A DNA stretch of 64,000 nucleotides. Origin: Powellomyces hirtus (taxonomy: Eukaryota > Chytridiomycota > Chytridiomycetes > Spizellomycetales > Powellomycetaceae). How positions within the stretch are numbered: the stretch's first letter is position 1; each line of letters begins with the position of its first letter. Location: positions 558,001 to 622,000 of the forward strand of contig JAHLKG010000017.1 in the NCBI GenBank assembly GCA_025526995.1, written 5' to 3'. Shown piece after piece: positions 19,030 through 28,060 of this stretch. The notes below the pieces were generated by a model. The model searched no databases. It saw nothing but the letters and a program-made list of their open reading frames with translations, and had not been told where the DNA came from. Position numbers and translations under genes: made by a program.

Positions 19030-19235
19030 TCGTTATAACTGTATTCTCTGAGGAGCGCATCGATCTTGCGTTGGAGGATCCAGGGGTATACCGATTGTAG
19101 TCGTTGGATTGCCCTAGTCCGTTCTTCCGCTTGCTGTCACATCAACAGGCTCACCCTAGACCCGCGGACCCCGGGATGCTTATCGTTGTAGTTGTACGCC
19201 TTCAACAGCTGATCGATCTTCCTTTGAAGGATCCA
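19030..19235 (-). pseudogene. Family C copy 4, partial
   Basis: Minus strand, shifting frame: YPWILQRKID followed by a YNDKHPxVR segment, without the REKHEG and QQPP parts. It lies between copies 2 and 3 and in the same orientation. Confidence 0.35.
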
Positions 19236-19253
19236 TGGATAAACGGCTTGCAA

Positions 19254-19600
19254 TCATGGCCTTGCGCCAGCCTCGCTTCCGCCTGCAGGTGTTTCGGCAA
19301 ACGGGCAAGCCTTTAGAATTTTAGTAAACACTATCAAACTACGTAGTCCACTACAAGACCAAGTGAACTTACCCCTCATGCTTCTCCCGGTACTGCTGTT
19401 TGCGGAATGTATCTTCATGGAACTCCATCCATTTGTTGCATATCTCACGGACGCGGGGATGCTTGTCATTGTAATTGTATTCTTTCAAAAGCGCATCGAT
19501 CTTTCGTTGTAGGATTCAGGGGTATATCGCTTGTAATCGTCGGCAGGACCCGTTCGCCATCCAACGGGCAAGGCCCACTCGCCTGCCCGCCGTCACGGAT
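19254..19600 (-). pseudogene. Family C copy 3, best preserved exon
   Basis: Minus strand: DDYKRYTPESYNE, then (one-base shift) RKIDALLKEYNYNDKHPRVR, EICNKWMEFHEDTFRKQQYR, EKHEG. A GTAAGT donor follows immediately (about 19372). After roughly 45-60 bases comes an acceptor before LARLPKHLQAEARLAQ. The exon is charged and helical, and the whole family forms a head-to-tail array from 17.8 to 19.6 kb. Function unknown. Confidence 0.45.
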
Positions 19601-19627
19601 GAAGACCTGATCGCGGACACGTATCTC

Positions 19628-21038
19628 TCACTGGTAAGCTGGTAGATCAATAACTCCGTAGTCAGACCTCAACTCACGCTGTCGGTTTTCTTCCTTTTTT
19701 GCAAGCTGAAGAGCGGACCAGGTCCGTTTCTGGTACACGTGCACAACCGAAGTTGGTCGCCTGCTGGAAAACGAAAAGAACAGAATCGAACTAAATGCCT
19801 GGTTTGAGAAAAGACTAACAAAAAAACTGAAAAAGAGAAAACTATAAAGCAGAAAAAGCGGGGAAAACAGCTTATACAAAGCCGTGAAAGCTGACAAAAT
19901 AACAACCAAACTACTTACTAAATCTGTCGCACTGCGACCGATGGCATTACCGTGTACTTCTGGAGTAGCCAATGCGGCGGGCGGCCCGAGGTACTGTTCG
20001 GCGGCCCCAACGTGGTTGGTGAGGCGGTTGGATCAATAGTAAACGCTTGCTCTCGTCCCGTACCTCTTAGCAGGAACAGGATCAGCAGAAGGAGCACCAG
20101 AGCGGCCAGGAACAGGGGCCCCAGAAGTCGAAATGAACGTCCCGTAGGGTGGGTGCTCGAGTTCTGTTTTGGGCTTGCTCTGCCTGGCCCCCGATGACGG
20201 GGCGCGTTGGGATGGAGGGGGTCTCTGACTGGTCGCAAGCTCTGCCATGACCGCATCGTATGTGGCTCGAAATTCCCCAAAGAGTTGCGAGCGATCACTC
20301 TCTGCTGCGGTAGCCCACTTACGCATCCAAAAGCGATTAGGAGGGCGAGTGACACCATGACGGTCGCTCGAGCCATACCCAACCTGTTCGAGCTAGGCTG
20401 GGAGGCTGGGGAGGGGGGGCCTGAGAACGGACGAGTTGTTGGAGGATGGGCGGCTGGAACGCGACCTCTGCCTCCGGGACATCGTCGTCTTCGTCGTCGT
20501 AGCGCCTGCGGGACATGTGGTAAGAGGGGGGAGGCAGGAAGAGGGGGAGGGAGGGAGAGTTGATTGATTGATGAGGTGACGAGGGGGGAGAGTTGATTGA
20601 TTGATGAGCAGACCAGCTTGCAGGCGTTGGATGCGGCGGATACGCCGGTTCACCGCAAATAAAGCCGACCATTTCTTCTTCCTGTCCGCTGCCATGCTTC
20701 TCTTCCTCCCTTCCATCGCCCTCCGTTCTCCTCCTCTTTCCTCTCTTCCAAGCTCCTCTTCCTCCATGCTTCTCTTCCTCCCCCCCATCGCCCTCCGTTC
20801 TCCTCCTCTTTCCCTCTCTTCCAAGCTCCTCTTCCTCCGCTGAGCGGCCCCGGAGGACGTATCCGTGTTCCAGCATGTATGCGCCCTCCGTTGCGCTCTC
20901 AACAACCAGATCCTCAACACGGTCGAGCAACTCAATGGCGCGTTGCGGCTGGTCACGGACTTTCTGCATGCGCTTCTTTATACTCTTGCGCAAATCGGCA
21001 AGCTCTTCCTCAACCGCCTCCAGCACAGGGTCGCCCAT
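19628..21038 (-). other. Candidate multi-exon hypothetical gene
   Basis: The possible start at 21038, MGDPVLEAVEEELADLRKSI, KKRMQKVRDQPQRAIELLDR, VEDLVVESATEGAYMLEHGY, looks like a coiled coil and is followed by Glu/Arg-rich imperfect repeats. Further down in the same orientation are MSRRRYDDEDDDVPEAEV, AFQPPILQQLVRS, then MRKWATAAESDRSQLFGEF, ATYDAVMAELATSQRPPP, then a frame with a leucine-rich membrane segment (LFLAALVLLLLILFLL) and RPTSVVHVYQKRTWSALQLA followed by GTGAGT. Donor-like GTAAGT sites occur at several frame changes, so a spliced gene is possible. I could not fix an exon chain. Confidence 0.25.
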
Positions 21039-21826
21039 GCCCTCCTTGCGATCCTCTGGCTGGTTTCCAGATTGCCGAAGTAGCTCTCGGCGAGCAGAAA
21101 ATACCCGAGTTTGCGAGCGGAAATCTTTGGTCAGCGGGGGTTAAACTCCTGCTCCCTGGACAAAGTATGTCGTGGCAAGGATCGAGTCAAAGTCCTGGGC
21201 CGCCCCGTGCCCGGTCGGTGGCTTCGAAAACACACAATAAAACGGCTGCTGCTGGGCAGTTGCAAAGGGCGAAGTGAGGGCGGTGTTGACTGCGGCCCGG
21301 TTTGCCACTGTTGAGACCTAAGAAACATTGTTAACCAAAGAAAACTCCGTGCGGAGGTTTGCAGCCACGTCGCCTTACCGCAAATATGTCTCCCCGTGTT
21401 CGAGCAGGTTCTGGTGCTCGGTCGATGGTCGTCGTTGATCCTGGATGACGGCACTGCTTCCCAGCCTCGAGAGTGCCGACCGGAAGTCAGTCCCCGCTTC
21501 AAAATCAGCCAAGCCGAGCGCCTCACTGGCACCACGACGAGCATGCCCTCAGATGTGAGGCTGCCCCGGTTGGGCCCAGAGCAAGTGAGCGTTGAGGAGT
21601 TGCAGGCACGGCAATGGCCAGAGCAGCCAAAAGGGTGGTGGTCGGTCCATCCGCACTGTTTGGGCGCAACATCGTGTTGCCCAAGCTTGACAGCCACCTG
21701 CAGCACCCCAAACCATTGAACCACATTGTCGTTCTGGGCCAACCACATTGTCGTTCTGGGCCTGACCGCTAGCTGGTGTGCTGCACGTAAGACAGAGAGA
21801 TGGCCTCGGGCCACTGCCACACCCAG
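21039..21826. other. Stretch with no supported gene
   Basis: A long minus-strand frame (21131-21820, 229 codons) exists but is rich in Ser, Arg and Thr without protein-like texture. A short tandem repeat, CATTGTCGTTCTGGGCC (two units near 21724-21760), is present. I see no recognisable product. Confidence 0.3.
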
Positions 21827-22300
21827 TTAAACTATGTAGGTGTTGGCTCGTCTGAGACGATATTCCCAGATGAGTAAGGCACTCAAAATGGACTGGTAAG
21901 TATGCCTCATTTTCAAAATCAGCCCTCGGGGCGGATGTTCGGAAAGATCCCACAGTGCTTTGCGCAAAGCAACAGCGTTCGGGCTCGTAATCTTCCTGCG
22001 GTCCCTTATGGGGCCTAATCGTTTATCGCGTATATCGATTTCTATACTCGGTGCAGATACCGCGCCCTGCCACATGTTACGAGCGTATCCTGAATCCCCT
22101 GATTGCAAGGAAGAGATGTCGGGAGAGAGATGTCCAAGGACAGGGTCGAACGAGCTGAACTTCAACGGCGTACTGGTGCAAAAATACTTGCGGTGCATTT
22201 CCTGCAAATTCGCAAAATCGTTGGACGCCGTTTCAATGGACCACTTGGCGCGGTTCATGATGCGCTTGATGCCCCTGAGCGACAGAAACGGATACTGCAC
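21827..22300 (-). CDS. Family D protein frame, 157 codons
   Basis: Reads QYPFLSLRGIKRIMNRAKW, SIETASNDFANLQEMHRKYF, SSFDPVLGHLSPDISSLQSG, IEIDIRDKRLGPIRDRRKI, NAVALRKALWDLSEHPPRG, HTYQSILSALLIWEYRLRR. It is intact and protein-like throughout. Parts recur at 17.75 kb (first block) and 16.2 kb (HLSPDIS block). No known domain. It may start upstream by splicing, since the sequence before QYPF is a frame with CTTSAVSVSVAEGHQ. Confidence 0.4.
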   Translation of the reverse strand: MQYPFLSLRGIKRIMNRAKWSIETASNDFANLQEMHRKYFCTSTPLKFSSFDPVLGHLSPDISSLQSGDSGYARNMWQGAVSAPSIEIDIRDKRLGPIRDRRKITSPNAVALRKALWDLSEHPPRGLILKMRHTYQSILSALLIWEYRLRRANTYIV

Positions 22301-22618
22301 TTGTAGTGCAGCAATGGTTCCTGCCCCCGCTCAGCCCTCGAGAATGTGTCCCGTCAGAGCAACAAGTCGCAAGTCTCCCAGTCAAGGAATCCATGACCCC
22401 AACCCACGCGTAAGACATCGGACCTGAGCGACCATTCCGTATCTCACGCCATATGTTGGTTCTGCAACATCTCAAACTCCGCCTTCTCTTCGTGATATGC
22501 GGGGCCGGGGATGAATTGCTGACGAGACCTCCAAACTCATCCTCTGATTCGACAAGATCTTCCGTCCCAGTATCTTCGACAACATCTTCAATGAAGCTCT
22601 GAGCGACAAGGGTCAGCT

Positions 22619-23137
22619 CTATAACTCCAATGGATGATCATGACAAGTAAACAACACCGGCTCCTGTGCACTAATCCTCAATGCACCAAGTCTGGCGGTG
22701 GTGGCAGACAAGTCATGGTACGCTTCCGTGGCCGCCTGGACAGGGGCTTTTGCAATATGAAGAATGACCGGGGCCATATCCTGAGCGGCGGCTTGGGCCT
22801 CCTGAAAAGTTCCTACCGGATGGATAACTGTTTGCACGACGGCACTAGCGACTGCACGCGGGGCACTGGCTCCATCAATACCGGGTGTTTCTCATTGTTT
22901 AAAAAAGGTAGGGCATGCACACGAGATTGCAGCCAAAGTGCCGTGAGCGTGGATATTGGCAATCTTGACGTTTGCAAGCAAAAGGGTTTTTTGAGTGCAC
23001 TGAAGAGCAATTTGTAGCTCTCTTGCTTCAGCGCATCGCCTCCGGTACCAGACCCCCGTCCACGTGGCGGCTTGTCGATTTGTTGTATGCGCGGAGGTAG
23101 CGGATATACGAGATAAGTTCAGCAATCTCAGTGCCAC
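22619..23137 (-). other. Hypothetical minus-strand frames
   Basis: 22619-22837 reads VGTFQEAQAAAQDMAPVILH, APVQAATEAYHDLSATTARL; 22892-23137 reads RRCAEARELQIALQCTQKTL. Both are alanine-rich and helical and could be exons of one gene. There is a possible splice between them, but I cannot support a unique join. Confidence 0.25.
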
Positions 23138-23460
23138 CAGCGCCTGCCCCTTTCGCGAAAGGAAACGTTTACCACGTGGAAGGCAGTGTCCTTATTTTGT
23201 TCGTCCAATGAGTTGGACTCCAACTCCACAAGTTTTCCTCATCATCCTGCAGTGTAGTGTGAGTACGAGTAGTCTTATTGTAAGTGCGATAAGACTAACT
23301 TACGCTATCGGTACACTGAGGCAAAGAGACGATCTTTGGCATCTTCAGGACCTTGTCTTGTCGTCGCGAGATACTCCCCCGCAATACACGGCCGACGAAC
23401 GAGAGAAACTCAACAAGGGCTCCAGAATTCCAGGGACGCGCCTTTCACTCATAACCCTCC

Positions 23461-24006
23461 CTATGGAGTGCCGGATTGTGATGGCGGATCTTGAGCGGCG
23501 CCGCCAGGGCGGCGGGTCTTGTGCCACGCTCGTACAGGAGCCTGCTCCACCAGCACCACCGCTCCGCCACCGCCTCCAGGGGAACCTTTGGCCGAGTCGT
23601 CATCAGGTGTCTCATCGCATTGTTCTACATTTACACTCGGAACAATTTCATTCTCTTCTTCTTCTTCTTTGATGTCTCGCTTAATCTTTTTGTCTTTCTT
23701 AGAGTGTTTCTTCTCGGATCTCTTGTCATCCTCTTCATCACTAGCATCATGTTCGTCGTCAGTGTCCTTTTCTTCTTGTTCAATCAATGTCTGATATTCC
23801 CCGGTGGGCCCGTCGTCATCCGTCTCGTCTTCCTCTTCTTCCTGTCCCGGTGTCTCGCGTTTCATCATCTTCATCACTAGCATCATGTTCGTCGTCAGTG
23901 TCCTTTTCTTCTTGTTCAATCAATGTCTGATATTCCCCGGTGGGCCCGTCGTCATCCGTCTCGTCTTCCTCTTCTTCCTGTCCCGGTGTCTCGCGTTTCA
24001 TCATCT
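23461..24006 (-). pseudogene. Acidic/lysine-rich protein with a 136-bp tandem duplication
   Basis: The frame 23461-23919 encodes EEEEDETDDDGPTGEYQTL, IEQEEKDTDDEHDASDEED, KKHSKKDKKIKRDIKEEEEE, NEIVPSVNVEQCDETPDDDS. This mixed-charge composition is typical of disordered nuclear proteins. Units 23735-23870 and 23871-24006 are a near-perfect 136-bp direct duplication. As 136 is not a multiple of three, the duplication shifts frame between units, so one copy cannot be read together with the other. Confidence 0.4.
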
Positions 24007-24072
24007 TCCAGTGACCCCAACGGACCAGGTCCCGCCAGGGCGGTAGTGTCGGGAGGATGGGGGCGCTGTCTG

Positions 24073-24910
24073 GGACTTTGCGCGGGGGGGCCACGATTCT
24101 TGTGGAGCATTATACCACCGACATAGCGGGAGGCCCAATTGAAGGCTCTCGAGGAGGCCGTTCACACCTTGACCGCGTTCACATGGACGGGCCAGCCGTT
24201 GTCCGCCTTAGGTCGGGAGGAGAGACAGCGGCAGGGGTTTCGGGTCGATACGCGGCGCTCACGGTCGGGGACGGGGCGCGGTCGGAACCTGCACACCCAT
24301 ACATCTTGGGCCTCGCGGAAGTAATCGCCGGCAATTCAGAATTCACGCTACTCGACTTAGCGGAATAGGAAGGAGAAAGCGTGGATGCGGTCGCGGCGGT
24401 GGCGATTGTGCTGGAATCGTCCGTATTGGCTTTGACGAATTGTATCAACTGGGGCTTAAGGACCACGGAAGCCGCTTGCTGTGGCTATTGCCCGCCCCAT
24501 TCTTTTTGTCGCTTCTGGCCGACGCATATTTCTTTTCCATCCGGATAAATCAGAAATTCGAACGGCACGTCTTCTGTTTCCCACGATCCACAGTTGCAAA
24601 TAGTGCAACAGTCGTTGGGAGCAGACTGACAATTCTGCTGTCCGCATGTGACACACGTCGCTCCGCAATGAACGTCCCGATAAAGCTGAGTGGGCTTGTA
24701 CTTCGCCTTGAGAACGGATCCCTTAAACGTTATCTGTGGAATTCCGTGTGGATAAGCCTTGGGTACCGGGAGAAAGCGAATTTCGCGCGTTGCTGTATGA
24801 GCTTCCGACGGGTGCGCGTTGGGCCCGGCCTTCTACATTGAGCACGCTGACGGCGGCTATTGGGTGTCTTGAAATGTGTGTCCAGACCGTGAACCACTTT
24901 CGAGATTGGC
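24073..24910 (+). pseudogene. Rearranged family A copy on the plus strand with an insert
   Basis: The plus strand reads GATILVEHYTTD (24073-24123). Then, from 24139, LKALEEAVHTLTAF (the family C-terminal module) passes without a break into TWTGQPLSALGREERQRQGF, RVDTRRSRSGTGRGRNL (the central module). After about 520 bp of unrelated DNA the family resumes at about 24815: LGPAFYIEHADGGYWVS, stop, NVCPDREP. The modules are out of order compared with other copies, the orientation is opposite, and the insert sits at the same RNL/PLGPAF joint as the 98-codon insert at 6.2-6.5 kb. Confidence 0.5.
24179..24832 (-). pseudogene. Cysteine-rich protein with one in-frame TAG, inside the family A insert
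   Basis: The minus strand is open from 24832 to 24488 (115 codons, no ATG): ATREIRFLPVPKAYPHGIPQ, ITFKGSVLKAKYKPTQLYRD, HCGATCVTCGQQNCQS, NDCCTICNCGSW, VPFEFLIYPDGKEICVGQKR. Nine cysteines in a tight cluster suggest a zinc or disulfide domain. A TAG at 24485-24487 follows GGQ, and the same frame continues PQQAASVVLKPQLIQFV, KANTDDSSTIATAA. It has no start codon and is probably an exon or a fragment. Family not recognised. Confidence 0.4.
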
Positions 24911-24952
24911 TCCACATGGCGAGCAGACATTGATGCCGATCTCTCAGAATTT

Positions 24953-25162
24953 CTAAGTCGCATCATTCAGGTGTGCTCCAGCCAAGTGGGAACGGTTGGC
25001 GACCGCGGACTTGGCCCGATACGCCATCGACGGGCGCTCGTGGGCAGAGTTCACCACTTGCGTGGCCCAGGTCATCGTCGCCCGGCGATCCCAATCCGCG
25101 AACGTCCAATGTGACAAATTCGTCTCCGGCGGCGACCCCCTGACGCCGCGAAGGAAACGCAC
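24953..25162 (-). pseudogene. Family A fragment (FADWDRRA module)
   Basis: ETNLSHWTFADWDRRATMTW, ATQVVNSAHERPSMAYRAKS. It aligns with 25.7-25.9 kb (WMFADWDRRATVRWARDVVN). No other module follows. Confidence 0.5.
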
Positions 25163-25487
25163 CGAGCCGTGTGGGATTACAGGGAGGTTGGTCTTCGGAT
25201 CAATCTTGCAAGCTCTTTAGTTCGAACCCCTTTCGGTGAGGTAGACTTTTTGATTTCGACCATCAATAGAACACGTTCTGTCCCCCGCGGATTGTGAAAA
25301 CGAAATTGGATATCTGGCCTTTTCCTTGTCGATGCAGGAGAATCCCTGCAAAAATCGAAAGATCAATACGTGAAAGCAAGCTGTAGGTGGGCTCGCATCC
25401 CTGAGACATCATTCCTGCGGTAGCTGATATCGAAGTCTTAGTCACAGGCACCCTACGCCCCTGCGACGGCCCACACGTACCTGTTCA

Positions 25488-26560
25488 TCAACGACTGGTC
25501 ATTACAAGGGAGGTTGGTCTAAAAACACCACGGATTACTAACATGAACGCTATGCCCCTGCGACAGCCAACACATACCTGCTCGTCCACGACCATGATCA
25601 TCGTCCTGATGTTGAACAGCAAGGAGACGAACACCAGACGCGACCCAAGAGTGACCGCAGTCAACGTCTGCACGGCCTCCTCCAAGGCCTTTAGGCGGGC
25701 CTCCCGCCGCATCAGGAGAACCCCGGTCAAATGAGTCCGGACGGCGACGGCGGACCGAGTTCGGTAAACCAACGACAAGCGCTCGTGCGCCACATTGACC
25801 ACGTCCCTGGCCCACCGCACGGTAGCCCGGCGGTCCCAGTCGGCGAACATCCACTGGGCCAGACTCGTGCCGGCTGGGCACACCTTGCAGGAGACCAGGA
25901 GACCCCTCGCCTCCGGCTCTCGGCAAAAAGCGGGGCCCAACGGGGGGTTCCGGCCACCCCAGTCCCCGCCCGCGACCGCCGTACCAAGACTCGGAAGCCC
26001 TGCCGCTGCTGGTTCTCTTCGCTCACCGTCGAGAACGCCTGCCCCGTCCACCGTGCAAAGTGAAGAGTAGGAGCCGGAGGGAGAACCGGGGGGTTACCGG
26101 CGGCCACCGCCGCATCGTAGGCCTGGTCGATGGTAAAATGGCTTACCATCCGAGTCGCCCCCTGCGAGAAATCGCCATCATCATCGATGGCTCGAAGAAT
26201 GACATCGCCCAGCAGCGACCCGAACATGTCCAACTCCTCCTGCGACCATACGCTCCAGGTGTTGTGGCCAGCCGGATTACGAGGCCCGTGACTAATGCGT
26301 GGCACACGAACGTTAACCCCGAACATGTTGCGGGCGCCGCGGGGGTCGACCATTGTTGGACCGGAGCCGAGCGAGCGGGCGAACGAAAGGGGAAAGACAA
26401 AGACGAAGGGAGGAGCGACAGGCGACACAACCACAAAGACGAAGGGCGGACGACACGGACGCGCGAGGACGACGAGAGCAATGACGAGGGGAGCACCAGG
26501 CGGCAGCGGAAGCGCGAGGGCAACGAGAGCGCAGACGAGGGAAGGAGCGAGCGGCGGCAC
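25488..26560 (-). pseudogene. Near full-length family A copy, one frameshift
   Basis: Start at about 26353 after a CT-rich leader: MVDPRGARNMFGVNVRVP, RNPAGHNTWSVW, LDMFGSLLGDVILRAI, FSQGATRMVSHFTIDQAYDA, TLHFARWTGQAFSTV, QRQGFRVLVRRSRAGTG. A one-base shift near 25960 moves the frame to NPPLGPAFCREPEARG, LLVSCKVCPAGTSLAQWMF, ADWDRRATVRWARDVV, LMRREARLKALEEAVQTL, TAVTLGSRLVFVSLLFNIRT, VDEQVCVGCRRG. This is the most complete copy and the best template for the family: about 300 residues ending with a CxxC. The shift lies in a G/C-rich run and could be real or a base-call error. Confidence 0.55.
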
Positions 26561-26589
26561 AACCCCAAAGAAGACAGCCTGGCCGAGTT

Positions 26590-26920
26590 CACCACCTCAA
26601 TGGCCCAGCGCACCAGTCTGCGAACCGCCAGTGCGCCCGCCACCATTACCGTGACAGCTTGCTGTGCCCTTTGTTGCGCAGCCTGTTGGGCCTGGACCAG
26701 GCAGTTGGCTGCGATCACAACGTCCTGTGTGTTGGTACTCAACGCCATGAGGGTGCAGAACATGACATACACATGATATGGGTTACTGTTGGGGAATGCT
26801 TGCAGGTATCGATTCGCCGCGTCTTGAATAAGTGCAGCGTTTGCTGTAGATATCCCCCCGGGAGCGAAAGTGCTGGGGGTGGTGACGGTCATGCGCCAGA
26901 CTTGTGTGTCGAGGCGCCAC
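26590..26920 (-). pseudogene. Alanine/glutamine-rich fragment with its own start
   Basis: MTVTTPSTFAPGGISTANAA, LIQDAANRYLQAFPNSNPYH, YVMFCTLMALSTNTQDV, AANCLVQAQQAAQQRAQQA, then VRRLVRWAIEVVNSA. The last part resembles the family A WARDVVNVA segment. It may be an alternative C-terminal domain of a family A protein. Unknown family. Confidence 0.35.
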
Positions 26921-27065
26921 CTTACACGAGATCCAGTATCCGCCCGTCGCAGGCTCCTTGTAGTAGGGGGTTCCAACGGGTTATGCAGATTCCGGCCCTC
27001 CCCCGGCCCCGACCGCGACCGCCTCACGTCGACCCTGAACCCCTGCCGCTGCTGCCCTTCCTGGC

Positions 27066-27585
27066 TCACCACAGAGAAAGGCCGACCCGTCCACCGCGAA
27101 AAACCGGTGGGTTCCCGGCGGCCACCGCCGCATCGTAAGCCTGATCGATGGTAAAGTGGCTCACCATGCGGGTCGCCCCCTGCGTGAAGTCGCCATCATC
27201 CTCGATGGCCCGGAGAACGATGTCGCCCAGTAGCGACCCGAACGTATCCAACTCCTCCTGGGACCACTCGCTCCAGGTGTTGCTGCTCCTCTTGGCTCAC
27301 GACAGCGAAAGGCCGACCCGTCCATTGGGCACAGTGAAGAGGAGGCGCGTACTCCTGATCGATGGTGAAGTGGCCCACCAGTCGGGCCGCCCCCTGGGAG
27401 AAGTCGCCGTCATCGTCAATGGCCCGTAGAATGATGTCGCTCAGCAACGACCCAAACGTATCCAAATCCTCCTGCTGCCAGTCGCTCCAGGTGTTAACGC
27501 CGGCAGGGTTCCGGGGTCCGCGACCGATTAGCGGCACGGGAGCGTTCAACCCGAACATGTTACCGGCGCCACGAGGATCGGCCAT
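27066..27585 (-). pseudogene. Family A copy with internal duplication
   Basis: The start at 27585 after a CT-rich leader reads MADPRGAGNMFGLNAPVP, NTWSDW, LDTFGSLLSDIILRAI, FSQGAARLVGHFTIDQEY, LHCAQWTGRPFAVVSQEEQQ. At about 27285 it jumps back into a second NTWSEWSQEELDTFGSLLGD, IVLRAIEDDGDFTQGATRMV, SHFTIDQAYDAAVAAG. The joint is at a short CAGCAG/CAACAC similarity and changes the frame by one. The second unit then continues RQGFRVDVRRSRSG and NLHNPLGTPYYKEPATG (with a shift) further downstream to about 26920. Confidence 0.5.
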
Positions 27586-27590
27586 TGGGA

Positions 27591-28060
27591 TCAGAAAGGG
27601 ACAAGAAGCGGGGGGAAAGCGAGAGCGGAAGCGAGAGAATGAATACGAGGATGAAGCGAGCCGTACAAGCGAGACGACGGAACACCGAGTGAGAACAGCG
27701 ACAGTACATGAAAACGAGAATGAGAGTTGCAGAGAATTAACAGGTCGTGAGAGAAGTGGGGAATAACGAAAGTGGGCGTGGTGAATTGGGCGTACGAAGG
27801 GGCAGCCCGTTCAATGTCATCAATGCGTTGCTGCGGCCCCACAAAGTCTGGAGTGAGAGACGGAGCAGTCCTTGATCTAAGAAACAGCTGGTGCCGACGC
27901 GTCCTTCTTTCCCTCGTGTCATCCGCTCGCTGGGATGATGTGTATCGCATAGTCCTGCAAGCACCGGGGCTCTGAACTTCGGGTTGATGCATCTCCTTCA
28001 TGAAAAGAAGATCGCGCTTGTTAGGGTCAATCAAGATGATCCTGGAGTGAGAGACGGTGC
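27591..28060 (-). pseudogene. Fanzor1-like (eukaryotic TnpB homolog) RuvC-I fragment
   Basis: The minus strand reads IILIDPNKRDLLFMKEM, RYTSSQRADDTRERRTRRHQ, IDDIERAAPSYAQFTTPTF. Fanzor1 proteins show, in this order, the RuvC-I strand with its catalytic Asp (IDPxxxDLLxC), an RYTxxQRxxET...Rxx motif, and a helix ending IxxxExxLSxxNSxTxxFxxF. All three match loosely. The rest of the nuclease (RuvC-II, RuvC-III, zinc finger) is missing, because after the F-TTPTF motif the sequence becomes unrelated. I judge this from remembered family patterns; a profile search would decide it. Confidence 0.45.

Noticed and set aside
20393..20956. Arg/Glu-rich frame overlapping the 20337-21038 frame
   Set aside because: Low-complexity GAGGAA repeats are open in several phases; the other phase has a better start and a coiled-coil texture.
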